A stretch of DNA of 49,407 nucleotides from Micrococcales bacterium (GCA_009784895.1 WQXJ01000013.1:1-49407), one strand, 5' to 3'; shown: positions 8,218 to 17,249, counted from the first letter of the stretch. Made by a program: numbers and translations. Notes: a model not told the origin generated them from the sequence alone.

Positions 8218-9519
8218 ATGAAGATCAAGGCGATGGCAGCGCTGGCACTGAGCGCGCTGGTGGCGACCTCTTTGAGCGCCTGCAGCAGCGACAATGAAGC
8301 TGACACTGCCTCATCCGAAATCAAAGGCGAAATAACTGTGTTGACCCACAGGACTGACCTTGACCAAGACGGCACGTTGAAGGGCTACGCCGACCGCTTC
8401 ATCGCCAAGTACCCCGATGTCACAAAGGTTACCTTTGAGTCCATCACCGCCTATGACGAAGACGTCGCCCTGCGGCTGTCGACCGGTGACTTTGGCGACG
8501 TGTTGTCAATACCAAACGGCGTCACCAACGACCAACTGGCAAGTTTCTTTGAGCCGTTCGGCGCCATGGCGGACCTTGAAGGCAAGTACCGCTTCCTGGA
8601 CGCTTTCGCAGTTGGTGACCAGGTCTACGGCTTGGCCCAAGGCGGCATTGCCACCGGAGTGGTCTACAACACCAGAATCTTCGCCGAGGCCGGGATCGAC
8701 AGCCCGCCCACAACCTACGACGATTTCTTTGCGGCCCTGCAAGCGGTCAAGGACAAGACTGAGGCCATCCCGCTTTACACCAACTACAAGGACGCCTGGC
8801 CGCTGGGTGACCTGCAACGCAATATGGGCGCGGCCCTGGGCAACGCCAACGCCAGGAACGATATGACCCAGACCGACACCCCCTGGGCCGAGGGCGGCGA
8901 CGCCTATTGGCTCGATTCGCTCATCTATGACGCAGTTGACAAGGGTCTAACCGAGGACAGCCCGGCCACCACCAACTGGGAAGAGTCCAAGACGCTGCTC
9001 GGCACCGGCCAGGTGGCCACGCTAGTACTACAGTCCTGGGCTATCTCTCAGATGCAAGGGGCGGCCGAGGAGGCCGGCGCCTCGGGCGACGACATCGGCT
9101 TCATGCCGGTGCCTTCAGCTGAAGCTGGCAAGAGCTACGCCGCCGTGCTGGGCGATCGTTACTACGCCATCAACAAGGACTCCAAAAACAAGGCCACGGC
9201 TCAGGCTTGGGTTGAGTTCATGATCGAAGAATCAGGCTACGACGCCGACCAAGGCTTTGTCTCAACCCTGTTGACAGCGCCCCTGCCGTCCAATTTGTCT
9301 GCCTTGACCGACCTTGGCACCGAGCTGTTTGAACCGACCGCGGCACCGGCCGGCCAAGAGGGTCTATTCGACGCCATCGACCAGGCGGCCGAGATCGGCT
9401 GGTCTTCAGGCCCCTATCGCCAAGCCTTAGTTGATCAAGCGCGTGAGCACAAACCCAAGGCGGAGGCGTTTGATGCGCTCAACGCCAAATGGGCCCAAGG
9501 CAGGGCTGAGGCCGGCTAA
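8218..9519 (+). CDS. ABC sugar-binding lipoprotein (family 1), probable mannoside binding
   Basis: This is the extracellular receptor of a carbohydrate ABC importer, tethered to the membrane outer face by lipid. The 433-residue product begins with a lipoprotein signal peptide (MKIKAMAALALSALVATS) ending in the lipobox LSAC. The body has the family-1 solute-binding pattern, with VVYNTRIFAEAGIDSPPTTYDDF near residue 150. I start it at ATG 8218; the frame extends to 8185 without a ribosome site. Two MalF/MalG-like permease genes follow and no ATPase gene is present, so a shared MsiK-type ATPase elsewhere is likely. The substrate is inferred from the epimerase and GH130 neighbours. Confidence 0.85.
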   Translation: MKIKAMAALALSALVATSLSACSSDNEADTASSEIKGEITVLTHRTDLDQDGTLKGYADRFIAKYPDVTKVTFESITAYDEDVALRLSTGDFGDVLSIPNGVTNDQLASFFEPFGAMADLEGKYRFLDAFAVGDQVYGLAQGGIATGVVYNTRIFAEAGIDSPPTTYDDFFAALQAVKDKTEAIPLYTNYKDAWPLGDLQRNMGAALGNANARNDMTQTDTPWAEGGDAYWLDSLIYDAVDKGLTEDSPATTNWEESKTLLGTGQVATLVLQSWAISQMQGAAEEAGASGDDIGFMPVPSAEAGKSYAAVLGDRYYAINKDSKNKATAQAWVEFMIEESGYDADQGFVSTLLTAPLPSNLSALTDLGTELFEPTAAPAGQEGLFDAIDQAAEIGWSSGPYRQALVDQAREHKPKAEAFDALNAKWAQGRAEAG

Positions 9520-9566
9520 TTAGTCTGCGCCAAGCTGCTTGACGGGTCTGGTCTGGTTGCTAGGTT

Positions 9567-9602
9567 GGGGGTTGGGGTCTAGAGGAAGCGACCCCGGCCC
9601 CC
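9567..9602 (+). promoter_or_regulatory. Stable hairpin between binding-protein and permease genes
   Basis: The arms 9567-9579 (GGGGGTTGGGGTC) and 9590-9602 (GACCCCGGCCCCC) can pair over 13 positions, two of them G-U, around a ten-base loop. There is no T-run after it. Such hairpins after a binding-protein gene commonly protect the upstream mRNA and reduce read-through, giving more binding protein than permease. That role is inferred from position. Confidence 0.55.
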
Positions 9603-9632
9603 GGCCTTGCCAGCACAGGGAGGTGAGCGCTC

Positions 9633-10586
9633 TTGAGTGACGCCCTGGTGCGGCCGGTGCCCGCCGGACGGCCGGCATCGGCGCGGCGAGGGGGCCAAAC
9701 CAGAAAGCCCTTGACCAAGCGCAAAGTCATTCGGGCCATCACCCCCTGGGCCTTTCTGGCCTTACCGCTGGGACTGTTGGTCCTGTTGACCTACCTGCCA
9801 GCGGCCAACCTGATCCGCTATTCGTTTACCAGCTGGGACGGGATTGGTCCGGATCAAGACTGGGTGGGGCTGGCCAACTACCAACGGATGGCGACCGACC
9901 CGAGCTTGTACCGGGTGTTGCTGGTCAGTGGGTTTTACCTGGCAGGCGCCTTTATCCAGATGGCGATCGCGCTCTACTTTGCCACCATCTTGTCCTTCAA
10001 AGTCAGGTTCAAGAACTTCTTCAAGGGCGTCTTGCTCTTTCCATATCTGCTCAATGGTGTGGCCATTGGCTTTGTCTTTTTGTACTTCTTCAAACCAGGC
10101 GGAACTCTAGATGTGACCTTGGCTTTCTTGGGGATTCACGATCCACCGCTCTGGCTCGATGAGCCCGGACTGGTTAACGCCTGCCTGTCCGGGGTATCTG
10201 TCTGGCGTTTCACGGGTTTGAACTTTGTCTTGTTCCTAGGAGCCATCCAGTCGATTCCAGGCGACCTGTACGAGGCCGCCAGCCTGGACGGCGCCAATTC
10301 CTGGCACCGCTTTTGGTACATCATCCTGCCCGGCATCCGTCGGGTCGTCACCTTGAGTTTCATCCTGGCGATTTCCGGGGCCCTTTCCGTCTTTGAGATC
10401 CCGTTCGTGATGCAGGGTTACGCTGTCCGCTCCAAGACCTTTGCCATTCAGGCCGTCGAAAAGGCTTTCGTCAACCACAAGGTCGGGCTGGCTGCAACTA
10501 TGTCGATTGTGCTGCTGGCTTTGGTGCTGTTGGTTACCTGGCTCCAGCGGCGTTTCTTCCCCGACGAGAGGATCGACTTAGCATGA
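9633..10586 (+). CDS. ABC sugar permease, MalF type
   Basis: The 317-residue protein is one of two membrane subunits of the mannoside importer. It has about six transmembrane helices, beginning with TPWAFLALPLGLLVLLTYLP. The cytoplasmic EAA loop EAASLDGANSWHRFWYIILP is where the ATPase docks. The start is TTG 9633, supported by a strong AGGGAGGTGA six bases upstream. The stop overlaps the next permease start by four bases (ATGA). Confidence 0.9.
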   Translation: MSDALVRPVPAGRPASARRGGQTRKPLTKRKVIRAITPWAFLALPLGLLVLLTYLPAANLIRYSFTSWDGIGPDQDWVGLANYQRMATDPSLYRVLLVSGFYLAGAFIQMAIALYFATILSFKVRFKNFFKGVLLFPYLLNGVAIGFVFLYFFKPGGTLDVTLAFLGIHDPPLWLDEPGLVNACLSGVSVWRFTGLNFVLFLGAIQSIPGDLYEAASLDGANSWHRFWYIILPGIRRVVTLSFILAISGALSVFEIPFVMQGYAVRSKTFAIQAVEKAFVNHKVGLAATMSIVLLALVLLVTWLQRRFFPDERIDLA

Positions 10587-11413
10587 TCCTGGTCCGTTTC
10601 CTGGCCGGCTGTGGCAAGTACGTCTCCTTGCTTATTGCCGCGGTGGTTTGCATTGGCCCGCTGGTGGTAGTGCTCTTCGCCTCGCTGAAGACCTCAGAGG
10701 AATACGCCCGGACCGGACCGCTGGTACCGCCACAAGACTGGGTCAACCTTTCGAACTACGCCACCGCCTTTAGTCAAGGTCAGATGGTTCGCGGCTTCAT
10801 CAACACGGCCATCATCTTGGGTCTGTCCCTCCTGGGCGCCATCTTCGCCGGGACCCTGGCGGCCTACGCTCTTGATCGCTTTGCTTTTCGTGGCCGCCGC
10901 CTGGTCTACAACGCCTTTCTCGTAGCCAGTTTGATCCCTGCGGTGTTGATGCAGGTGGCGACCTTCCACATCATTTCCGGGCTGGGTTTGTTCAACACCC
11001 GAGGCGCCGCCATTTTGCTGTTCATGGGCACTGATGTCATCGCCATATACATCTTCTTGCAGTTCATGGCTTCAATACCGGTGTCGCTCGACGAGGCCGC
11101 CATGCTGGAAGGAGCTTCGCGCTGGACCATCTACTGGCGCATCATCTTGCCGCTGTTGCGCCCGGCCATCGCCACGGCGGTAATAATCAAAGGCATCGCC
11201 ATTTACAACGAGTTCTACATCCCGTTCCTGTACATGCCGTCAGGTGACCTGGGCGTCATTTCAACTTCGCTGTACCGCTTCAAGGGGCCTTTTGGCGGCC
11301 AGTGGGAGATCATCTCGGCCGGCATTGTGCTGGTGATCGTGCCCACGCTGGTCTTGTTCTTGTTCCTACAACGGTTCATTTACCGGGGACTTGTCGCCGG
11401 GGCTGTCAAATGA
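10583..11413 (+). CDS. ABC sugar permease, MalG type
   Basis: This is the second membrane subunit of the importer, 276 residues with about six transmembrane helices. The EAA motif is EAAMLEGASRWTIYWRIILP. The ATG overlaps the stop of the MalF-like gene, and its own stop overlaps the LacI ATG, so translation of the three is coupled. No ATP-binding gene follows, which is typical of actinobacterial importers that share one ATPase. Confidence 0.9.
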   Translation: MILVRFLAGCGKYVSLLIAAVVCIGPLVVVLFASLKTSEEYARTGPLVPPQDWVNLSNYATAFSQGQMVRGFINTAIILGLSLLGAIFAGTLAAYALDRFAFRGRRLVYNAFLVASLIPAVLMQVATFHIISGLGLFNTRGAAILLFMGTDVIAIYIFLQFMASIPVSLDEAAMLEGASRWTIYWRIILPLLRPAIATAVIIKGIAIYNEFYIPFLYMPSGDLGVISTSLYRFKGPFGGQWEIISAGIVLVIVPTLVLFLFLQRFIYRGLVAGAVK

Positions 11414-12459
11414 CCCCGAAACGGCCGAAGGCCGCTAGTGTTACCGGCGTGGGCAGGCCAACCATCACCCAGATCGCCGAGCTGGCGGGCGTGTCAAAGT
11501 CCGCTGTCTCCTACGCCTTAAACAACAAGCCCGGGGTTTCGCCCGCCACTAGAGCGCGGATTATGGCCGTGGCCAACCAGTTGGATTGGCGGCCCTCGAA
11601 GGCGGCCAGGGCTCTGGTCTGCAACCGGGTCGGGGCGATTGGCTTGGCGCTGAACCGGCCAGCCAGGTTGCTGGGCCTGGAACCGTTCTACATGGAGTTC
11701 ATCTCCGGGGTCCAGGAGGTCTTGGCGCCCAGAGACATTCTGCTGGTGTTCAAAGTGGCTTCGACACTAGATGAGGAGATGGCGACCTACCGGTCCTGGG
11801 CTTCTGCCAAGACGGTTGACGGTGTGCTTCTAACCGACCTGGTTGAACAAGACCCGCGCCCAGCTTTCGTGCGCCAGCTGGCCTTGCCGGCGGTAGTGGT
11901 GGGTCCGCAGCCAGATGAGTCCACGGTGGCGCGTTGGACGTCCGATGCCGCGGCTATGCGTGAGGTGGTGCGTTACCTTGTGGCGCTGGGTCACCGGGAT
12001 ATCGCTCGAGTGGCCGGGACGGCCAACTACTTGCACGTCCAGGACCGCTCCGCCGCCATGGTGGACGAAATGGCGGCGCTGGGCCTGGCGGCGCCGACCA
12101 TTTTGAACACTGACTTCAGCGAAGAACAAGGCATCCAGGCCACTCGCCGGCTCTTGTCCCAACCCGAACGCCCCACCGCCATCGTCTACGACAACGATGT
12201 TATGGCGGCAGTTGGTTTGGCGGTGGCGGCAGAAATGGGTGCCCAGGTACCCGGCGATTTCTCGTTTGTGGCCTGGGATGATTCGCTCCTGAGCCGGATG
12301 GCCCATCCGGCTTTGACCTCGACCTCGGTCCAGGTCCATCGCTATTCGATGGCTGTGGCCCAGGCCCTGCTGGACTTAGTCGACGGTGGTCAGCCGGATT
12401 CGGGACCCTTTGGCCAACCGGGGATCACCGTCAGGGCGTCAACCGGCCGCCCCAAGTAA
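11410..12459 (+). CDS. LacI-family transcriptional regulator of the mannoside operon
   Basis: The 349-residue product has an N-terminal helix-turn-helix at about residues 17-40 (PTITQIAELAGVSKSAVSYA), a hinge helix region and a periplasmic-binding-protein-like effector domain to the end. It is the last gene of the cluster and overlaps MalG by four bases. The frame is open to 11302, but that part lies within the permease gene. The two perfect TGAACCGGTTCA palindromes in the cluster are its likely operators, and the ligand is probably the mannoside or a breakdown product. Confidence 0.9.
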   Translation: MTPKRPKAASVTGVGRPTITQIAELAGVSKSAVSYALNNKPGVSPATRARIMAVANQLDWRPSKAARALVCNRVGAIGLALNRPARLLGLEPFYMEFISGVQEVLAPRDILLVFKVASTLDEEMATYRSWASAKTVDGVLLTDLVEQDPRPAFVRQLALPAVVVGPQPDESTVARWTSDAAAMREVVRYLVALGHRDIARVAGTANYLHVQDRSAAMVDEMAALGLAAPTILNTDFSEEQGIQATRRLLSQPERPTAIVYDNDVMAAVGLAVAAEMGAQVPGDFSFVAWDDSLLSRMAHPALTSTSVQVHRYSMAVAQALLDLVDGGQPDSGPFGQPGITVRASTGRPK

Positions 12460-12538
12460 CGGTCAAGACGAATCTGGCTGCGGCCTTGTTGCCAGCAGAG
12501 CGGACCTGGGCGCTAACTGCGGCAATTGCGGATGCAGA

Positions 12539-12568
12539 TTGGGCATGTCCGCGCTGATGGCGTACACT
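12539..12568 (+). promoter_or_regulatory. Probable infA promoter
   Basis: TTGGGC (12539-12544) and TACACT (12563-12568) are separated by 18 bp and lie about 70 bp upstream of infA. Because infA is cut off from map here, it needs its own promoter, and this is the best match in the 180-bp gap. No clear terminator was seen after lacI; an imperfect CTGGC/GCCAG hairpin occurs near 12475. Confidence 0.4.
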
Positions 12569-12638
12569 GGCCGGCTGGACGTGTGCGCCTGCCGGTGGCC
12601 GGTTGTCGCACCAGGTATTTGAGTCTTTGCGGAGGGAT

Positions 12639-12860
12639 ATGGCCAAGAAGGACGGTGTCATCGAAATTGAGGGCACAGTGGTTGAGGCGTTGCCCAACGC
12701 CATGTTCCGGGTCGAGTTGACCAACGGGCACAAGGTGTTGGCTCATATCTCTGGCAAGATGCGCCAGCACTACATCCGGATCCTGCCTGAAGACCGGGTA
12801 GTGGTTGAGCTGAGCCCCTATGACCTGGACCGCGGCCGTATTGTCTACCGGTATAAGTGA
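12639..12860 (+). CDS. infA: Translation initiation factor IF-1
   Basis: IF-1 binds the A site of the 30S subunit during initiation. The 73-residue OB-fold protein is almost invariant: [20 protein letters not shown] at the start and GRIVYRYK at the end. The start is ATG 12639 after GGAGGG. The frame opens earlier at TTG 12603, but family length and the ribosome site support 12639. It heads the alpha operon segment. Confidence 0.98.
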   Translation: MAKKDGVIEIEGTVVEALPNAMFRVELTNGHKVLAHISGKMRQHYIRILPEDRVVVELSPYDLDRGRIVYRYK

Positions 12861-12876
12861 GCAAAGGAAACAACTG

Positions 12877-12990
12877 GTGAAGGTCAAGCCCTCCGTCAAG
12901 AAGATCTGCGAGAAATGCAAGGTCATCCGTCGCGGTGGCACCGTGATGGTGATTTGCCAAAACCCTCGCCACAAGCAGCGTCAAGGCTAA
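12877..12990 (+). CDS. rpmJ: 50S ribosomal protein L36
   Basis: This 37-residue protein of the large subunit starts at GTG 12877 with AAAGGAAA upstream. The zinc ribbon is complete, with Cys11, Cys14, Cys27 and His32 (ICEKCK and ICQNPRHKQ). A zinc-type L36 implies a normal zinc supply; many actinobacteria also carry a cysteine-free copy elsewhere. It lies 16 bp after infA. Confidence 0.97.
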   Translation: MKVKPSVKKICEKCKVIRRGGTVMVICQNPRHKQRQG

Positions 12991-13171
12991 GAACCCGGTC
13001 AGCAACCAGGTTCTGGCTGTCACGGGCCTCGGTCCGGGGCGGTGAAAAAATGAAAAGCGCAATGGCATCGGTTGGCTCGTTTGGGCCAGCTGAAACCCCC
13101 GGTTGGAGGCCGGGGCCCGCAAGGGGCGCCGTTGCGGCAGACCTCCACCTGGACACCAGGAGTACAGCCAT

Positions 13172-13552
13172 ATGGCTCGTCTAGTCGGTGTGGACCTGCC
13201 GCGCGAAAAGCGCGTTGAGGTCGCACTCACCTACATTTTCGGCATCGGGCGCACTCGTGCCGCCAAGACCTTAGAGGCCACCAAGGTCAGCCCTGACACT
13301 CGCGTCAAGGACCTGGGTGACCAGGAACTGGTGGCCCTGAGGGATTTCATCGAAGCCAACTACCGCGTCGAAGGTGACCTTCGCCGCGAGATTCAAGCCG
13401 ACATTCGCCGCAAGGTGGAGATCGGGTCCTACCAGGGTATTCGCCACCGGCGTGGACTGCCGGTCCACGGCCAGCGGACCAAAACCAACGCTCGCACCCG
13501 CAAGGGTCGCAAGCGCACAGTAGCTGGCAAGAAGAAGGCCGGCAAGAAGTAG
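13172..13552 (+). CDS. rpsM: 30S ribosomal protein S13
   Basis: S13 sits in the head of the small subunit and contacts L5 and the P-site tRNA. The 126-residue product starts [20 protein letters not shown] and carries [20 protein letters not shown] before a lysine-rich tail. The start is ATG 13172, with AGGAG nine bases upstream. The 181 bp between rpmJ and rpsM is unusually long; it contains two short GC hairpins (GAACC/GGTTC near 12991 and CCCCGG/CCGGGG near 13100). Confidence 0.98.
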   Translation: MARLVGVDLPREKRVEVALTYIFGIGRTRAAKTLEATKVSPDTRVKDLGDQELVALRDFIEANYRVEGDLRREIQADIRRKVEIGSYQGIRHRRGLPVHGQRTKTNARTRKGRKRTVAGKKKAGKK

Positions 13553-13591
13553 TCCGCCCGAAGCAGACCTCAAAAGGAGAACTAGGCAGCC

Positions 13592-13993
13592 ATGCCCCCT
13601 AAGACCCGCGCCGGCGCCAGGAAGGTGCGCCGCAAGGACAAGAAGAACGTGCCGGTTGGTCACGCCCACATCAAGTCCACCTTCAACAACACCATCGTTT
13701 CGATCACCGACCCGGGTGGCGCCGTGCTGGCCTGGGCCTCCTCTGGCCAAGTTGGCTTTAAGGGTTCGCGCAAGTCGACTCCCTTCGCCGCCCAGCTGGC
13801 GGCCGAGGCCGCCGCCCGCCGCGCCCAGGACCACGGTGTCAAGAAAGTTGACGTCTACGTCAAGGGCCCAGGTTCCGGCCGCGAGACCGCCATCAGGTCG
13901 CTGCAAGCCGCCGGCCTGGAGGTCGGATCGATCAGCGATGTCACCCCCCAAGCCCACAACGGCTCCCGCCCGCCCAAGCGACGCCGGGTCTAA
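13592..13993 (+). CDS. rpsK: 30S ribosomal protein S11
   Basis: S11 lines the small-subunit platform near the E site. The 133-residue product includes [40 protein letters not shown] and [18 protein letters not shown], which are diagnostic. AAAAGGAG lies about 12 bases before the ATG. In many actinobacteria rpsD follows; here it does not, and rpoA is next after a 216-bp gap. Confidence 0.98.
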   Translation: MPPKTRAGARKVRRKDKKNVPVGHAHIKSTFNNTIVSITDPGGAVLAWASSGQVGFKGSRKSTPFAAQLAAEAAARRAQDHGVKKVDVYVKGPGSGRETAIRSLQAAGLEVGSISDVTPQAHNGSRPPKRRRV

Positions 13994-14001
13994 CAGCCTT
14001 G

Positions 14002-14038
14002 GTCTGAGGTTACGGGCTAGAACCCAGCCACCTCAGAC
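14002..14038 (+). promoter_or_regulatory. Hairpin in the rpsK-rpoA gap
   Basis: GTCTGAGGT (14002-14010) and ACCTCAGAC (14030-14038) form a perfect nine-base stem with a 19-base loop that can itself pair weakly (GGCT/AGCC). No T-run follows. It may be an attenuator, a processing site or a scar of rpsD removal. Confidence 0.5.
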
Positions 14039-14209
14039 ACGCCCGCGTGGCCCTTTCCGCAAGGTCGGGTAGCCACAAAGGCCAGGGCCGGCATCGGGCA
14101 CTGCCTGTTCCGGCCCGCACCTGGTCAACAGACCGAGTTTGATCAGGTGGAACTGAATCCGAAGCAGAGTCTCATATAGCGGGGGCTCTGAGAATAGGAA
14201 TTCCTGCCA

Positions 14210-15208
14210 GTGCTGATTGCACAACGTCCCACCTTGACCGAACAGGTCGAATCTGACACCCACTCACGCTTTGTGGTCGAACCGCTCGAACCGGGCTTTG
14301 GCTACACCCTGGGCAACTCGCTGCGGCGCACCTTGCTCAGCTCCATTCCCGGTGCCGCCGTCACCTCATTGCGCGTCGACGGCGTACTGCACGAATTTTC
14401 CACTGTGCCCGGCACCAAAGAAGATGTCACCGATATCATCTTGGCGCTGAAGAACCTGGTCGTCTCCTCCGAACACGACGTGCCGGTGGTGATGTACCTG
14501 CGCAAACAGGGCCCCGGCGAGGTCACCGCAATGGATATCACACCGCCGGCAGGGGTCGAGGTGCACAACCCTGACCTGCATATTGCCACTCTCAACGCCA
14601 AGGGCAAGCTTGAGGTCGAATTGACCGTCGAGCGTGGCCGTGGTTACGTCAGCGCGGTGCAAAACAAGACCCCAGAAGCCGAGATTGGCCGTATTCCGAT
14701 CGACTCGATCTACTCCCCGGTTCTCAAAGTCACCTACAAGGTTGAGGCCACTCGCGTGGAGCAGCGGACCGACTTTGACCGGCTGATTGTTGATGTCGAA
14801 ACCAAGCGGTCAATCAGCCCGCGTGATGCCCTGGCTAGTGCCGGCAAAACACTGGTTGAGCTCTTTGGTCTAGCCCACGAGCTTTCGCCCGAGGCCGAGG
14901 GCATCGAGATTGGCCCCAGCCCAACCGACGCCGCCTTGGCAGCTGACCTGGCCCTACCAGTCGAAGACCTGGACCTGACGATCCGTTCCTACAACTGCCT
15001 CAAACGTGAAGGCGTTCACACAGTCGGCGAGTTGGTGGCTCGCAGCGAATCGGATCTGCTGGACATCCGCAACTTCGGCTCGAAGTCGATTAGCGAGGTC
15101 AAGGAGAAACTGGCGGCTTTGGGCTTGAGCTTGAAGGATTCGCCGCTGGACTTCGACGCCACCGAGCTAACGGGTCCGGAGTTCATAGAGGAAGATTCGG
15201 CCTTCTAG
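14210..15208 (+). CDS. rpoA: DNA-directed RNA polymerase subunit alpha
   Basis: The alpha subunit dimerises to begin RNA polymerase assembly, and its C-terminal domain contacts promoters and activators. The 332-residue product has the N-terminal domain ([20 protein letters not shown]) and the C-terminal domain ([20 protein letters not shown], then [15 protein letters not shown]). It ends in an acidic tail. The start is GTG 14210 with AGGA about ten bases upstream. It lies between rpsK and rplQ, as in the alpha operon. Confidence 0.98.
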   Translation: MLIAQRPTLTEQVESDTHSRFVVEPLEPGFGYTLGNSLRRTLLSSIPGAAVTSLRVDGVLHEFSTVPGTKEDVTDIILALKNLVVSSEHDVPVVMYLRKQGPGEVTAMDITPPAGVEVHNPDLHIATLNAKGKLEVELTVERGRGYVSAVQNKTPEAEIGRIPIDSIYSPVLKVTYKVEATRVEQRTDFDRLIVDVETKRSISPRDALASAGKTLVELFGLAHELSPEAEGIEIGPSPTDAALAADLALPVEDLDLTIRSYNCLKREGVHTVGELVARSESDLLDIRNFGSKSISEVKEKLAALGLSLKDSPLDFDATELTGPEFIEEDSAF

Positions 15209-15233
15209 GGCCAACTAAGCAAAGGAGACTTTC

Positions 15234-16067
15234 ATGCCTACCCCCGCTAAGGGTGCCCGGCTGGGCGGTGGCCCAGCGCATGAGCGGTTGATTCTGGCCA
15301 ATCTGGCCACCCAGCTGTTTGAGCACAAGTCGATCACGACCACGCTGCACAGGGCCAAGCGCCTGCGGCCTTTCGCCGAGCGACTCATCACCTTCGGCAA
15401 ACGAGGCGATTTGGCTTCGCGGCGCCGCGTCATGCGGGTGATCCGCGATAAGTCGGTGGTGCACGAGCTGTTCACCGAGATCGCCCCAACAATGGCCGAG
15501 CGTCAAGGTGGCTACACCAGGATCATCAAAATTGGCCCCCGCAAGGGCGACGCCGCCCCCATGGCCGTGATCTCACTGGTGCTTGAAGAGGTCAAACCAG
15601 CCAAGAAACGGACCAAACCCGAATCGAAGCCAGCCACCAAGGCCGACAAGCCAGACAAAAAGGCCAAAGAGGCCAAGGCTGACAAATCCGACAAGCCCAA
15701 AGCCGACGAGCCTGATGCCAAGGACACTAAGTCAGGCGACGGCAAGGCCGATGAGCCCAAGGACGAAGCCAAAGCTGATGAGGCCAAAGCTGATGAGTCC
15801 GATGAGCCCGGGGCCAAGGCTGACGAGGCCAAGGACGAAGCCAAGGCAAAGGCTGATGATGACTCGAAGGACGCCAAGGCTGACGAGCCCAAGGACGAAG
15901 CCAAGGCAAAGGCTGATGATGACTCGAAGGACGCCAAGGCTGACGAGCTCAAGGACGAAGCCAAGGCAAAGCCTGATGACGACTCGAAGGACGCCAAGGC
16001 TGACGACAAAGCCGACAAGGCAGAGGCTGGTGACGAAGCCGAAGCCAAGGCTGACGACAAAGACTGA
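15234..16067 (+). CDS. rplQ: 50S ribosomal protein L17 with long charged C-terminal tail
   Basis: The first 120 or so residues are a normal L17 ([40 protein letters not shown], then [19 protein letters not shown]). They are followed by about 155 residues of only Ala, Lys, Asp, Glu, Pro, Ser, Gly and Thr, rich in KADE and KDEAK. The tail is predicted disordered and includes a recent 60-bp tandem duplication (15841-16000). Actinobacterial L17 often has a tail, but this one more than doubles the protein. The start is ATG 15234 after AAAGGAG. A strong terminator follows. TruA normally comes next but here is 17 kb away. Confidence 0.96.
   Translation: MPTPAKGARLGGGPAHERLILANLATQLFEHKSITTTLHRAKRLRPFAERLITFGKRGDLASRRRVMRVIRDKSVVHELFTEIAPTMAERQGGYTRIIKIGPRKGDAAPMAVISLVLEEVKPAKKRTKPESKPATKADKPDKKAKEAKADKSDKPKADEPDAKDTKSGDGKADEPKDEAKADEAKADESDEPGAKADEAKDEAKAKADDDSKDAKADEPKDEAKAKADDDSKDAKADELKDEAKAKPDDDSKDAKADDKADKAEAGDEAEAKADDKD
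15841..16000 (+). repeat. 60-bp tandem repeat within rplQ
   Basis: Positions 15841-15900 and 15901-15960 differ at one base, and the following copy (from 15961) is diverged towards its end. The unit encodes about 20 residues of the form [20 protein letters not shown], so changes in copy number keep the reading frame. The near-identity of two units indicates a recent duplication. Confidence 0.9.
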
Positions 16068-16093
16068 CAACTAAATCAATCGCGCAATCCGAT

Positions 16094-16130
16094 AAGGGGG
16101 CGGGGCCAACCAGGCCCCGCCCCCTTGTTC
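16094..16130 (+). terminator. Rho-independent terminator after rplQ
   Basis: GGGGGCGGGGCC (16096-16107) and GGCCCCGCCCCC (16113-16124) form a perfect 12-bp stem with the loop AACCA, followed by TTGTTCT. It ends the ribosomal transcript 27 bases after rplQ. Confidence 0.9.
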
Positions 16131-16401
16131 TGTCGCCCAACCCCTCTCCCGACGCGAAACCGAGCCTTGGCAGATCCACGAGACTGAGGGGCGGCGCAGT
16201 GTTGTGGTCGGGGATTGGCTCCGGGCACATGCGACCGAGGCGAGCGTCAGTACGCCTGCGTACTGGACCGAGCCGATTGAGCATGTTGACGAGCTCGAAG
16301 GGCGAGGAGCATGGGTCTTATGGCGATGCGGAGCATCGCCCCAAGTCACGGCGCGCGACCACGATGCTGTGCCGCCCCGGACTGGACCATTCAGAAGCGA
16401 A

Positions 16402-16447
16402 ATTGAGGCTGGCCGGACTGCTTACCATCGAGATTGAGGCTGGCCGG
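16402..16447. repeat. ATTGAGGCTGGCCGG repeated at a 31-bp step
   Basis: The 15-mer occurs at 16402-16416 and again at 16433-16447. The step of 31 bp equals that of the two larger arrays downstream, which suggests a common origin or a common slippage mechanism. Confidence 0.7.
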
Positions 16448-16489
16448 GGTGGCGTTCCCGCGCCACCTGGGGTTTCACACAGGTCGCGT

Positions 16490-16570
16490 CCGGTACAGGG
16501 TGAACTCGTTTGCTGCCTGTCCGGTACAGGGTGAACTCGTTTGCTGCCTGTCCGGTACTGGGCGAAGTCG
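16490..16570. repeat. 31-bp tandem repeat, two perfect units plus a decayed third
   Basis: The unit begins CCGGTACAGGGTGAACTCG and is repeated exactly at 16490-16520 and 16521-16551. A third unit from 16552 matches only at its beginning. The unit shares a GAACT...TGCTGC pattern with the array at 16853, so the two arrays may be related. Confidence 0.8.
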
Positions 16571-16852
16571 ATTCCACCTTGCCTGGTCTGGCGGGCCTGG
16601 CTCAGCTGTCAGCGCTGTGCGGCCGAGATCCGCCGAAAGCACCGCTCCGCTCCGATGCTTCTGGCGACACACCGACCTCACGGTAGTTGAGTGCTGTCAG
16701 TCCCCCACCTTGTGTGCCAGGACTCAACCTCGCGGGAATGACGGTCTTGACCTGCCCCTTCACCGCGAGAGACACAGCGGTCCACGAAACTGTGAGCATC
16801 AGCGTCAGACTCGGCATCAGCTGCCACCGGGCGACGACTGCTGCGGTTTGCA

Positions 16853-17069
16853 GAGCCGGACCAACCTGCTGCTGCACTTGGCAGAATCAGACGGACTTGC
16901 TGCTGCACTTGGCAGAGCCGGACCAACCCGCTGTTGCGGTTGGCAGAATCAGACGAACTTGCTGCTTCACTTGGCAGAATCGAACGAACTTGCTGCTTCA
17001 CTTGGCAGAGCCGGACCAACCCGCTGTTGCGGTTGGCAGAATCAGACGAACTTGCTGCTGCACTTGGCA
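16853..17069. repeat. Seven-unit 31-bp tandem array of alternating subtypes
   Basis: Seven units of exactly 31 bp run without gaps. Each ends in a TTGGCA. Type A begins GAGCCGGACCAACC (units 1, 3, 6) and type B begins GAATCRGACGRACTT or close (units 2, 4, 5, 7). Units 3 and 6 are identical, and the order is A-B-A-B-B-A-B, which shows block duplication. The unit length is not a multiple of three, so it is not coding repetition. There are no spacers, so it is not a CRISPR array. Confidence 0.92.
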
Positions 17070-17249
17070 TGCCGCCGCGTAACGATTGCCCACACCTGGC
17101 AGAAACCGCTCTCAGATCACCTGGTCCTTTACCCGGCCTGTCATGCAAGGCGCAGCAGAAGAGTTCAGGGAACATTCCCAGCGTCACAACCAACACCGGT
17201 TGACCTGCAAAGCGTCACAACCACTGCCGCCCCGGCCCTTTCGGCAAAA

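Noticed and set aside
13050-13183. Small open frame between rpmJ and rpsM
   Set aside because: It overlaps the rpsM start, has no family resemblance and no good ribosome site.
15512-16070. Long antisense frames opposite rplQ encoding Ser/Ala- or Leu-rich repeats
   Set aside because: They are the complement of the 60-bp repeat and low-complexity L17 tail; the sense gene explains them fully.
16853-17069. CRISPR array
   Set aside because: The 31-bp units are joined without spacers, fall into two similar subtypes and have no cas genes nearby, so they are a plain tandem repeat.
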